A DNA stretch of 37,256 nucleotides, taken from Saprospiraceae bacterium UBA6168. GTDB lineage: Bacteria; Bacteroidota; Bacteroidia; Chitinophagales; Saprospiraceae. Positions 15,755 through 23,121 of the stretch are shown piece after piece (the stretch's first letter is position 1; each line of letters opens with the position of its first letter). Where the stretch lies: positions 70,553-107,808 of the forward strand of contig DIUC01000085.1 in NCBI GenBank assembly GCA_002435785.1, written 5' to 3'. The translations under genes were made by a program, and so were the position numbers. The notes beneath the pieces were generated by a model. That model worked only from the letters and a program-made list of their open reading frames with translations. It was not told the origin of the DNA and searched no databases.

Positions 15755-15816
15755 GCATAAAAAAGAAAATGGAGAATGACGCCCCCGCCATTCTCCATTT
15801 TCCATTCTCCATTTTC
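15755..15816 (-). terminator. Permease terminator built from heptamer repeats
   Basis: A perfect 13-bp stem (AAAATGGAGAATG at 15766-15778 with 15789-15801) is followed by CTTTTTT on the minus strand. The permease-side arm is part of a short tandem array of CCATTCT and CCATTTT heptamers (about 15788-15815) that ends 7 bases before the permease stop. Confidence 0.75.
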
Positions 15817-15822
15817 AATTCA

Positions 15823-18516
15823 TCAAACCTCCTTCCGCAACACCTCCAGCGGTGGCTTCCGCAACACCTCCCGGCTGTTCAGCAGCCCAATCAGCACCGT
15901 CAGGCCCGTGATGCTTACGAACGTGATGAGCGCAGGCCAGAGGTTCGGCACATAAGGGATGTCCAGGGCAAACTTCGCCAGCGCAAAACTGCCAGCGATG
16001 GAAAGCCCAATGCCCGTGAACGTGGCCAATGTGCCGAGCAGGAAGTATTCGACGAGGTTGATGCGGATGATTTGCCGTCGGTGCGCCCCCAATGTTCGGA
16101 GCAGCACACTCTCTTGAATGCGCTGGTATTTGCTCAGCACCACTGAACTGATGAGCACCACCAGTCCCGTCAGGATGCTGAACAGCGCCATGAAACGGAT
16201 GACGAAAGATACTTTGTCGAGGACGGTTTTCACGGATTTCAGGATTTGCGTCAGGTCAACGACCGAGACGTTCGGGTAGGCCTGCACCAGTGCCTGTTGG
16301 AACTTCGCCGACTGCTCCTCCGAATCTACTCTCGAAATCACGACATAAAACTGCGGCGCTTCTTCCAGTACGCCCTTCGGAAAAACGATGAAAAAATTCG
16401 TCTGTACTCTTCTGAAGTCCACCTTCCGGATGCTGCCCACGGTCGCCTCTATGAGTGCGCCCTGCACGTTGAAGGTGATTTTTGAGCCGATTTTTGCCCG
16501 CATCCCCTTCGCCACGTTGTCGGCGATGGAGACGTAGATGATGCCATCAGGCCCGACCGTGCCGTGCCACTCGCCCTCCACGATTTCCTCGGTGTCAATC
16601 AGCGAATCACGGTAGGTGCAGCGGTATTCCCGCTCATACACCCAGCCTCGGCGGGGGCCAGTTTCGGGTTGGTTGGGGCCGTCATTGTCGTCGTCGCCAC
16701 GTCGAGGGCGGCGCTTGCCCTCGTTTTCTTTTTCCCATTTTTCCCGCTCCATTTTTCCGGTTGTGTCCCGGTCGTTCATCTCCTTCGTGGTGCCATCAAT
16801 ACTCTCTACCCGCATGGTGACGATGGGCACGACCTGTTTCACGGGCAGCCCTTGGTCGGCGGTTAGCTTCGCAACGCCCTCTTTTTGTGGTGGCTGCACA
16901 TCGAAAATAATCATGTTCGGCACATCGCCACTGCCTGTGTAGGCCACTTGTTTTAACAACAAATCCTGCGTGAGAAACAGCGTGGAAATGAGTGCCGTGC
17001 CAAGCCCGATGGTCACGACGAGGATGAGGGTCTGGTTGTTAGGGCGGTAAAGGTTGGCGATGCCCTGCCGCCATACATAGCTCCAATTGGTCGGAAAAAA
17101 CTTGCGCACTGCCCAAGTAAGCGCTTTCGCAACACCAGCCAGCACTAAGAACGCTACCCCGATGCCCAGCGGGAAGAACAGCGATTCGGGCGACCAACCC
17201 GTTTGCGCCAGCGTAAAACCGCATATAAAAAGGAAAATAAGCGCATAAACGACCCACCGGAGCGGGTCACGTGCGCTGGTGTCCTCTTCATAGCTGGCCC
17301 GCAGGGTGCGCAGGGGCGATACCCGCCGGATGGCCAGCAGCGGCAGCAGGGCGAACAGCACCGTGATGCCGAATCCCGTTAGGATGCCGATGCCCATCGC
17401 CCGCCAACTCACGTCGGCACTGATGTTTTCGAGGGGCAAAAAATCGCCGATGACCTTGGGCAGCAGCACTTGTAGCAGACTGCCAACCCCTGCCCCGAGG
17501 ATGCCCCCAGCCAAGCCGAGCGCCACCACTTGGATGAGGAAGATGCGGAATGCCTGTCCGCCGCTCGCCCCGATGCAGCGCAGCACGGCGATGCTCGGCA
17601 TTTTGTCCTTGATGTAGATATGCACGGAACTCGCCACGCCGATGCAGCCCAGCAGCAGGGCGATGAACCCGACGAGGTTGAGGAAGGTGTTCATATTGCC
17701 GAACGCCTCCCCGAGTTGTTCCCGGCGCTCTTCGACGGTCTCGATTTCCCAAGGCTTTTTTTCGAGCGCTGGCTCCAAGATGGTGGTCTTGAGGTCGGCC
17801 ACGTTTGTGCCTTCTTTTAGCTTGAAAAAATATTGGTACCAAACCAAGCTGCCCGGCTGCACGAGGCCGGTTTCTTGCAAATATTTCTTCGGAATGTAAA
17901 CGACCGGAGCGATGGACCCGGCAATACCCGCCCGTCCCGGTGCCGAATTGAGCTGCCCGGCAATGACGAACGGCGTGTTGCCCACCCGCACGGTGTCGCC
18001 TTTTTTCAGGTCAAATTGGAGCATCAGCGTCTTTTCGACGAGGGCTATTTGGTGATTGGTGACTGGTGACTGGTTACTGGTTACTGGTGATTGGGGCTGT
18101 GTAGCTTGTTTGAACAGCTCGAAGGCGTCGGCTGGTTCGGTGGAAAGCTTCCCGTAGAATGGAAACTCGCCTTCCAGTGCCCGCACCTGCGAGAGGCGGG
18201 TGCCGCCGTTCTTTGGGAAATAGACCATCGAGACGAGGCTCCAAGTCACGGAGCGGTCTTGGGAATTGAGCAAGTCGAAAAGCTGCTCCAGCGAATCGGT
18301 GGCAGGCTGGCCGCCCTGCACGATGAGGTCAGCACCGACGAGGGTCTTGGCCTCCCGCTTGATGTCGGTCTGGAGGTTTTCGCTGAAGGAGTTGATGGCC
18401 ACCAGCGCCGCTATGCCGATGACGATGGAGGAAATGAAGAGCAGCAGTCGGCCCCGGTTGCGGCGGCTATCACGCCAAGCCATTTTTAGCAGCCAGGAAA
18501 ATGATGTTTTGGACAC
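15823..18516 (-). CDS. FtsX-type ABC transporter permease (YbbP-like, COG3127)
   Basis: An 897-residue inner-membrane permease with about ten transmembrane segments, related to the YbbP/LolC-MacB superfamily. Such proteins move lipids or peptides in the envelope with a separate ATPase, none of which is encoded here. TM1 is at 25-42 after the basic WRDSRRNRGR. A large periplasmic domain follows, then an FtsX domain near 270-400, a central TM pair, a second periplasmic region with a charged linker (about 588-632), and a second FtsX domain near 770-890 ending EVLRKEV. The start is GTG at 18516; an ATG at 18483 (MAWRDS) is the alternative. Residues about 141-155 (QSPVTSNQSPVTNHQ) are encoded by a heptamer repeat. 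The last 31 codons are duplicated at 14303-14397. Confidence 0.92.
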   Translation of the reverse strand: MSKTSFSWLLKMAWRDSRRNRGRLLLFISSIVIGIAALVAINSFSENLQTDIKREAKTLVGADLIVQGGQPATDSLEQLFDLLNSQDRSVTWSLVSMVYFPKNGGTRLSQVRALEGEFPFYGKLSTEPADAFELFKQATQPQSPVTSNQSPVTNHQIALVEKTLMLQFDLKKGDTVRVGNTPFVIAGQLNSAPGRAGIAGSIAPVVYIPKKYLQETGLVQPGSLVWYQYFFKLKEGTNVADLKTTILEPALEKKPWEIETVEERREQLGEAFGNMNTFLNLVGFIALLLGCIGVASSVHIYIKDKMPSIAVLRCIGASGGQAFRIFLIQVVALGLAGGILGAGVGSLLQVLLPKVIGDFLPLENISADVSWRAMGIGILTGFGITVLFALLPLLAIRRVSPLRTLRASYEEDTSARDPLRWVVYALIFLFICGFTLAQTGWSPESLFFPLGIGVAFLVLAGVAKALTWAVRKFFPTNWSYVWRQGIANLYRPNNQTLILVVTIGLGTALISTLFLTQDLLLKQVAYTGSGDVPNMIIFDVQPPQKEGVAKLTADQGLPVKQVVPIVTMRVESIDGTTKEMNDRDTTGKMEREKWEKENEGKRRPRRGDDDNDGPNQPETGPRRGWVYEREYRCTYRDSLIDTEEIVEGEWHGTVGPDGIIYVSIADNVAKGMRAKIGSKITFNVQGALIEATVGSIRKVDFRRVQTNFFIVFPKGVLEEAPQFYVVISRVDSEEQSAKFQQALVQAYPNVSVVDLTQILKSVKTVLDKVSFVIRFMALFSILTGLVVLISSVVLSKYQRIQESVLLRTLGAHRRQIIRINLVEYFLLGTLATFTGIGLSIAGSFALAKFALDIPYVPNLWPALITFVSITGLTVLIGLLNSREVLRKPPLEVLRKEV
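18051..18092. repeat. In-frame heptanucleotide repeat inside the permease gene
   Basis: Six consecutive 7-bp units on the plus strand: GGTGATT, GGTGACT twice, GGTTACT twice, GGTGATT. The 42-bp total keeps the permease frame and adds a Ser-Pro-Val-Thr-Asn-Gln-rich loop in the first periplasmic domain. Change by one or two units would shift the frame. Confidence 0.95.
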
Positions 18517-18562
18517 AGATGCGATATTGTGATATTGAGTTATTCGGTTATTTTGGGGTGGG

Positions 18563-18570
18563 CGAAGGTA
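18563..18570 (-). promoter_or_regulatory. Putative -7 element of the permease promoter
   Basis: On the minus strand TACCTTCG followed by C, 46 nt before the GTG, fits the TAnnTTYGC pattern seen at several genes here. No clear -33. Confidence 0.35.
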
Positions 18571-18665
18571 CGTGGAAGCACTGCGTTATGGTTGGGCCTC
18601 ACTGCCAATGCGCCGTTTTTGGGGATGAAAGCCAAAAAAATTTCAACGGGAGAACAACTCGACGG

Positions 18666-18673
18666 TAACTTTG
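18666..18673 (+). promoter_or_regulatory. -7 element of the BatC-like gene promoter
   Basis: TAACTTTG matches TAnnTTTG exactly and lies 28 nt before the ATG at 18702. Confidence 0.55.
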
Positions 18674-18701
18674 TGTTTTAAAACAGTTGATTTTTTTGAC
18701 A

Positions 18702-19448
18702 ATGAACCATTTTTTAAGGATAAACATATTGGTTGGGCTACTGTTGGCAGTCGCTTTTCTGCCAGCCCAAAATGCCCATAAGGACTTGCGCAAGGCCGAC
18801 AAAGCCTATCAAGAGAAGAACTTCCCCGATGCCGAAGTGGGGTATCGCCGTGCGCTTGAAAAGGAAAACTCCACCAAGGGCAACTATAACCTCGGCAACG
18901 CTACCTACCGCCAGGAGCGCTACGAAGAGTCCATCAAGCACTACCAGGCCGCCGCCGATAATGCCAAGGATAGACCCACCAAGGCTCGGGCCTACCACAA
19001 TCTCGGCAATGCCCTTTACCAAAAGGGCGATTACAAGCAGAGCATAGAAGCCTACAAGAATGCCCTGCGCCAAAACCCCAACGACCTCGACACAAAGCGC
19101 AACCTTACCAATGCACTGCGCCGCTTGCCACCGCCACCGCCTAAGCAGCAAGACCAAAAAAACCAGCAAGGTGGCGGCGAAAAGAAAAAGGACGACCAGC
19201 AACAACCTCCTCCGCAAGACCAAGACAAGCCCAAGCCTGGCGAGGATACCCAAGACCCACCCAAAGCGGATGAACCACAAGACCCCAACCAGCAACAGAA
19301 CTCCAGCAAGCAAAAAGAGCAGCCGCAGGACTTGAGCAAGCAAGAGGCCAAAGAACTCCTCGAAATCATGGATCAAGAGGAGCAGAAGGTGCAGCAGAAG
19401 CTGAAAAAAGCACAGGCAAGGAAAGGGAAATCGGCGAAGGATTGGTAG
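18702..19448 (+). CDS. Periplasmic TPR protein, BatC-like
   Basis: A 248-residue exported protein. MNHFLRINILVGLLLAVAFLPAQ is a signal peptide with cleavage after AQ. Three TPR-type units follow (about 25-135), with signatures such as YNLGNATYRQERYEESIKHY and YHNLGNALYQKGDYKQSIEAY. The C-terminal half is low complexity, rich in Pro, Gln, Lys and Asp, and ends in a charged coiled-coil helix. This layout matches BatC of the Bacteroides aerotolerance operon (moxR-batA-batB-batC-batD), but none of those partners is adjacent; the MoxR-like gene at 6020 is a different type and 11 kb away. The ATG at 18702 is preferred to an ATG 15 bases upstream because it follows the promoter and starts the signal peptide. 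Confidence 0.82.
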   Translation: MNHFLRINILVGLLLAVAFLPAQNAHKDLRKADKAYQEKNFPDAEVGYRRALEKENSTKGNYNLGNATYRQERYEESIKHYQAAADNAKDRPTKARAYHNLGNALYQKGDYKQSIEAYKNALRQNPNDLDTKRNLTNALRRLPPPPPKQQDQKNQQGGGEKKKDDQQQPPPQDQDKPKPGEDTQDPPKADEPQDPNQQQNSSKQKEQPQDLSKQEAKELLEIMDQEEQKVQQKLKKAQARKGKSAKDW

Positions 19449-19491
19449 TGATGAAAATATGGCTTGGGATTGGGGTCACTATGAACCTGCT

Positions 19492-19968
19492 CTAAAAAAA
19501 TTCCTCAAAAAGAGCATTAATTAGCGCTTTCAGTACCAAGATTCCACCTACAAACCCAATTCCGTCAACGAGTAATCCCAACCCGGTTCCAAGTATTATG
19601 GGGCCTTTTGCTTTGTGGCCGATTACAATATGGTCAATATCCTGAAGCCTAATCATCTGGTTTGCACTTTTTCCCCTCATTTTGAGCTTAATTACTGGCA
19701 CGACATCGCCATTGGCTTCCACAAAATCAACGGCTTCTATATAGGTGCCAACCACTGTTTTTTTATTGTTTTTTCTGATTATTTCAACCCATGTTCCTTG
19801 CTGCAATTGGTTGATAATGTCTAATTCTGGTTTTATAATGGGCCTTTTTGCATCTTTTTTATCTGCTGCTATTTCGCCCGCAGCATGCCCAATTACAAAA
19901 CATCCGCTCGCAGAAAAAAGGAGCACCATTACAGGAAGCACAGTCAAAAAGGATTGCAGATTTTTCAT
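19492..19968 (-). CDS. Hypothetical lipoprotein with glycine-rich hydrophobic C-terminus
   Basis: A 158-residue protein. The signal peptide ends in a lipobox SASGC, so lipidation at Cys23 is likely. Residues 50-115 look like a small beta-barrel (GTWVEIIRKNNKKTVVGTY, then MIRLQDIDHIVIG), similar in style to SH3- or PRC-type modules. The C-terminus is a long Gly-rich hydrophobic stretch ending ALFEEFF that could insert in or lie on a membrane. I do not recognise the family. It converges on the BatC-like gene with a 43-bp gap. Confidence 0.75.
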   Translation of the reverse strand: MKNLQSFLTVLPVMVLLFSASGCFVIGHAAGEIAADKKDAKRPIIKPELDIINQLQQGTWVEIIRKNNKKTVVGTYIEAVDFVEANGDVVPVIKLKMRGKSANQMIRLQDIDHIVIGHKAKGPIILGTGLGLLVDGIGFVGGILVLKALINALFEEFF

Positions 19969-20028
19969 CGCTAAAAGGTTTGTAAACAGTATTTATAAAA
20001 TCCCATTATTGACAAACTGACTCCTAAT

Positions 20029-20841
20029 TTAGCCCTTGCCTGAAAATGTCTTTTTTAGCCTACCGATTACAAAGCTCGACACATTCATATACGGCGGTTT
20101 CATCAGCAACTGCACCCCGGTCAGCCCGACCCAGCCAGCCATGGCAGCAAACGACAAATCGCCGAAACGGGTGAATCCTCGGAAGTCGTGCATATTGAGC
20201 CGGAGCAATTCGTACATCACGAAGTCGGTGACGATGTAGGCGCTATTCACCCAAAATAGCAACAGCATTACCCGTAACATGCGCCGCAGTACCAACGCCT
20301 CGTAGAGTGATTGGCCGCCTTCTTGCTTTTTGCGGAGCGCCGAAATCTTGAAACGGATGTAACGGTAAGCCGCAAACTGGTAGCCGTAAAACGTGAAAAT
20401 ATAAAGCGCCATCTCCAGCCCACCATAAAAAGGGGAGTAGAACCGCCGCACCAACAGTCCATCCGTCAGCAAATAAGCTCCCAAGAAATAGACAAATTGA
20501 CCGATAGGCAAAATCGCATGTTTTAGGTCACTACCCACGAACTTATAGGTGGGGAACAGCCGCAATTTCACAAAAAGGAACAGCAGTACGCCGAGCGATA
20601 GCGTGAAATAAAGGGGCAGCGAAGTCAAATGCGGATTTGCCAGGAATACGCCCTTCAGGATGAGGACATGGTGCAACGTGGTCAGGGAATATGCCAAAAG
20701 CAGCCCAGCAAGGGCGACATCGGCACGCTTGTTCTCGTTTTTGCGGAGCAAAAAAGCGACGGCCACCACCCCGTTCAGTGCGACGGCTGCGCAAAGAACC
20801 AAAAAAGACAACGTGGTCAATGTGCCTGTGAAGTGGTTCAT
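20029..20841 (-). CDS. Seven-helix-type integral membrane protein
   Basis: A 270-residue protein with about seven predicted transmembrane helices and short loops. The overall look (LLLAYSLTTLHHVLILKG near 45-65, YFTLSLGVLLFLFVKL, a basic loop with RYIRFKISALRKKQEGG in the middle) resembles the membrane sensor half of some Bacteroidota AraC-type regulators, but there is no DNA-binding domain attached and no kinase domain. The ATG at 20841 (MNHFTGTL) starts the first helix; twelve upstream residues in the open frame are probably untranslated. It lies 88 bases downstream of ribA on the same strand. Function unknown. Confidence 0.75.
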   Translation of the reverse strand: MNHFTGTLTTLSFLVLCAAVALNGVVAVAFLLRKNENKRADVALAGLLLAYSLTTLHHVLILKGVFLANPHLTSLPLYFTLSLGVLLFLFVKLRLFPTYKFVGSDLKHAILPIGQFVYFLGAYLLTDGLLVRRFYSPFYGGLEMALYIFTFYGYQFAAYRYIRFKISALRKKQEGGQSLYEALVLRRMLRVMLLLFWVNSAYIVTDFVMYELLRLNMHDFRGFTRFGDLSFAAMAGWVGLTGVQLLMKPPYMNVSSFVIGRLKKTFSGKG

Positions 20842-20929
20842 GGTGGTGGTTTGTGATTTGCAAGGAGCATACGGCACGCATCAGGACATCAAAACAAGCG
20901 CAAAAAAACCTTTCGAACCGCCTTATTTT

Positions 20930-21517
20930 TCAAGCCCCATTCAGCAAATGACCCATCAGCTCCCGCTTGGTGCGAAGGTAGGCAGCGTTTTCCAGTTTCG
21001 GTTCAATGATAAGCGGTTCCCGGCTAATGATTTCAAGGCTCGAATTTTCGATGGCCACGATCTTTAGCGGGTTGTTGGTGAGCAAGCGTATTTGGCGGAT
21101 GCCGATGTCTTGGAGGATTTCCACGGCGAGGTCATATTGGCGGGAATCCACCTCTAAGCCTAAGTGGGTGTTGGCCGATGCAGTATCAAAGCCCTTGTCT
21201 TGGAGATTGTAGGCTTTCAGCTTGTTGATGAGGCCGATGCCCCGGCCTTCTTGGCGCAAGTAGATGACCACGCCCCCTTGCTCGGCGGCGAGTTCCAATG
21301 CCTTGTCCAATTGCTCGCCACAGTCGCAGCGCCGGGAGTGGAAAAGGTCGCCGGTCATGCACTCCGAGTGGATGCGCACGAGCACTGGTTGGGTTACGTC
21401 GAGGTTTTCGTGTACCAATGCAACATGTGGCGTCAGGTCCTCTGCCGAGTCAGCATAGGCAAGAATGTTAAAAATTCCCCAATCAGTTGGCAAAAAAGCC
21501 TGTACTTGTCGTTGCAT
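20930..21517 (-). CDS. ribA: GTP cyclohydrolase II
   Basis: A 195-residue monofunctional GTP cyclohydrolase II, which catalyses the first committed step of riboflavin synthesis by opening the imidazole ring of GTP. Zinc ligands are C53, C64 and C66 in SECMTGDLFHSRRCDC, GRGIGL is at 91-96 and LTNNP at 146-150. Length equals the E. coli enzyme. Bacteroidota usually have a bifunctional RibBA; here no DHBP synthase domain is fused. The start at 21517 (MQRQVQAF) fits the family; 40 extra residues are open upstream but lie in a promoter region. It is divergent from the response regulator gene. Confidence 0.95.
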   Translation of the reverse strand: MQRQVQAFLPTDWGIFNILAYADSAEDLTPHVALVHENLDVTQPVLVRIHSECMTGDLFHSRRCDCGEQLDKALELAAEQGGVVIYLRQEGRGIGLINKLKAYNLQDKGFDTASANTHLGLEVDSRQYDLAVEILQDIGIRQIRLLTNNPLKIVAIENSSLEIISREPLIIEPKLENAAYLRTKRELMGHLLNGA

Positions 21518-21518
21518 G

Positions 21519-21558
21519 TTGGCGTATTGGCAAATTGGCGATTTGTCATTTTCGCCAA
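21519..21558. repeat. TTGGC-type short repeats and inverted repeat before ribA
   Basis: Three 8-bp direct units (TTGGCGTA, TTGGCAAA, TTGGCGAT) start two bases upstream of the ribA ATG. TTGGCGA (21535-21541) and TCGCCAA (21552-21558) form an inverted repeat with a 10-nt loop in the ribA leader. They could be a regulator site or only simple-sequence DNA. Confidence 0.6.
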
Positions 21559-21585
21559 TCCGCAAGTGAACACCCGCTCGGTGTT

Positions 21586-21601
21586 TATGTTCGCAAAAGT
21601 A
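21586..21601. promoter_or_regulatory. Overlapping divergent -7 elements of ribA and the response regulator
   Basis: TATGTTCG on the plus strand (21586-21593, 31 nt before the regulator ATG) abuts TACTTTTG on the minus strand (21601-21594, 76 nt before the ribA ATG). Both fit TAnnTTYG. If both are used, the two polymerases could not bind together. Confidence 0.45.
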
Positions 21602-21624
21602 CAACACCGCAGCCCAACCCGTTG

Positions 21625-22335
21625 ATGATGGCACCAAAAATACTACTTGTCGAAGATGACGAAACGCTGGGCTTCTTGCTTGGCGAGTTCCTGCGCACCC
21701 GTGGCTTTCAGGTCGTTTGGGCCAAGGATGGTGCGGACGGCCTCCGCCAGTTCAACGCCGACTCCTTCGACCTCTGCCTGCTCGACGTGATGATGCCCGC
21801 ATTAGATGGGTTCACCGTGGCCGAGCTGCTGCGCAATCGCCGGGCCGATTTGCCCATTGTATTCCTCACGGCCAAGTCCCTCCACGCCGATGTGGTGCGG
21901 GGCTTCGGGGCGGGTGCCGACGACTATATCAAGAAGCCCGTGAACGAAGAGGAACTGGTGGCCCGCATCCAGGCCGTGCTGAAGCGCACCGTCCCTGGCC
22001 AAACCGATTTGCAGGGTGAGGGTGAGCGGACGGTGTTTCAGTTGGGCGAATATATTTTTGACAGTGAACGACACCGATTGCAGCTCGGTGGGCATGCGAC
22101 CAATTTGACGGAAATGGAGGCCCGTTTGCTAAAAATGCTTTGTGAAAAAAACGGCCAGCTTGTGCAACGGGAATTGGTGTTGGAAAAAATATGGGGCCGC
22201 AGCGACTTCCTTGCCCGCAAGAGCATGGACGTCTTCATTTCCCGGCTCCGCAAATACTTGGCGCAAGACCCCCGTGTGCGTATCACCAATTTGCACGGCA
22301 GTGGGTTTGTGCTGGAAGTAGCTGAACCCAGTTGA
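21625..22335 (+). CDS. OmpR/PhoB-family response regulator
   Basis: A 236-residue response regulator. The receiver domain (2-120) has the acidic pair in LVEDDE, the phosphoacceptor Asp54 in LLDVMMP, the conserved Thr-Ala in FLTAKS and Lys in IKKPV. A winged-helix DNA-binding domain (about 140-232) has MEARLLKMLCEKNGQLVQRE and DVFISRLRKYL typical of this family. Two adjacent ATGs (21625 and 21628) could serve as start. No histidine kinase is adjacent, so it is an orphan within the window. It is divergent from ribA. Confidence 0.93.
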   Translation: MMAPKILLVEDDETLGFLLGEFLRTRGFQVVWAKDGADGLRQFNADSFDLCLLDVMMPALDGFTVAELLRNRRADLPIVFLTAKSLHADVVRGFGAGADDYIKKPVNEEELVARIQAVLKRTVPGQTDLQGEGERTVFQLGEYIFDSERHRLQLGGHATNLTEMEARLLKMLCEKNGQLVQRELVLEKIWGRSDFLARKSMDVFISRLRKYLAQDPRVRITNLHGSGFVLEVAEPS

Positions 22336-22367
22336 TAAAAGGCGGGTCATCAAGGTTGATTAACCAT

Positions 22368-22973
22368 TTATTCAAGCACACCGGTTCGTTTCTTCTTTGC
22401 GTAGTGTACGCCTGCCCCATAGACCCAGCCCACGGTTCCCCGCTTTGTCTTGATTTTCACGTAAGGCTCGTTGGCCTTTTCCCGGCCAAGGTTCACCACG
22501 AAGGTCGAGTCGGTGACCTCGTTCATGTAAAACACCTCGTCGAACAGCTTTAGCTCACCGAGCAACTCGCCCTTGAGGCCAGGCGTCTTTCGCACCTTCA
22601 GCTTGTCAATGGTGACGTAGAGCTTGGAAAGCCCGGACTCAGTGGGCGAGGCAGTGGTTTCACTCGCTTTGGGTTGAGCAGGTTGCGCGCTTGCCGCAGG
22701 GGCAGTTGCGGGTTCGCCCGCTATTGGCTGGTAGGTGCCCGGCGACGACTTGGTGGCGGCAGGCTGTGCGGTTGGTTGCTCCGGAATTGGCGGCAGGGCA
22801 GTGGTAGCCTTTTGATTGGTCACTTTTGCGAGGCTGTCTTGCCGTGATTCGATGGCTTCCGCACTTTGTGCCTCCGCTTTGTGGGCATTGCATTTGGACG
22901 CCGTCCACATCAGAAAAATGATTGCGAGCAGACCGATGACGATATATTCAACTTTAGATAACAGTCCTTTCAT
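22368..22973 (-). CDS. Membrane-anchored bacterial SH3 protein
   Basis: A 201-residue protein with an N-terminal transmembrane segment (about 10-24, VIGLLAIIFLMW) and a cytoplasmic tail too short to hold a domain. A long Ala/Pro/Gln/Thr-rich spacer (40-115) follows, then a bacterial SH3 domain (about 118-190, LYVTIDKLKVRKTPGLKGEL and KRGTVGWVYGAGVHY). Such domains usually bind peptidoglycan or other envelope polymers. The spacer would span part of the periplasm. It is convergent with the response regulator and divergent from dprA. Confidence 0.85.
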   Translation of the reverse strand: MKGLLSKVEYIVIGLLAIIFLMWTASKCNAHKAEAQSAEAIESRQDSLAKVTNQKATTALPPIPEQPTAQPAATKSSPGTYQPIAGEPATAPAASAQPAQPKASETTASPTESGLSKLYVTIDKLKVRKTPGLKGELLGELKLFDEVFYMNEVTDSTFVVNLGREKANEPYVKIKTKRGTVGWVYGAGVHYAKKKRTGVLE

Positions 22974-22992
22974 CTTATTTAAGGGTTTGAAT

Positions 22993-23000
22993 TAAGTTTG
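22993..23000 (+). promoter_or_regulatory. Putative -7 element of dprA
   Basis: TAAGTTTG followed by C matches TAnnTTTG, 101 nt before the dprA ATG. No clear -33. Confidence 0.4.
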
Positions 23001-23093
23001 CAGTTCTTTGCCTACGGCAGGCGGACATAAGTGCTGGTGCTTTTTTTTGTTTGCAAAAAAGTAACCAAAACTATGAGAAACATGAATTTGAGA

Positions 23094-23121
23094 CAAAAGT
23101 AATGAATGACCTGCTTTACAA
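23094..23121 (-). promoter_or_regulatory. Promoter of the SH3-protein gene, overlapping the dprA start
   Basis: On the minus strand TTG (23121-23119), 17 nt, then TACTTTTG (23101-23094): close to the Bacteroidota consensus. The site overlaps the first codons of dprA and lies 120 nt before the SH3 gene start. Confidence 0.5.
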
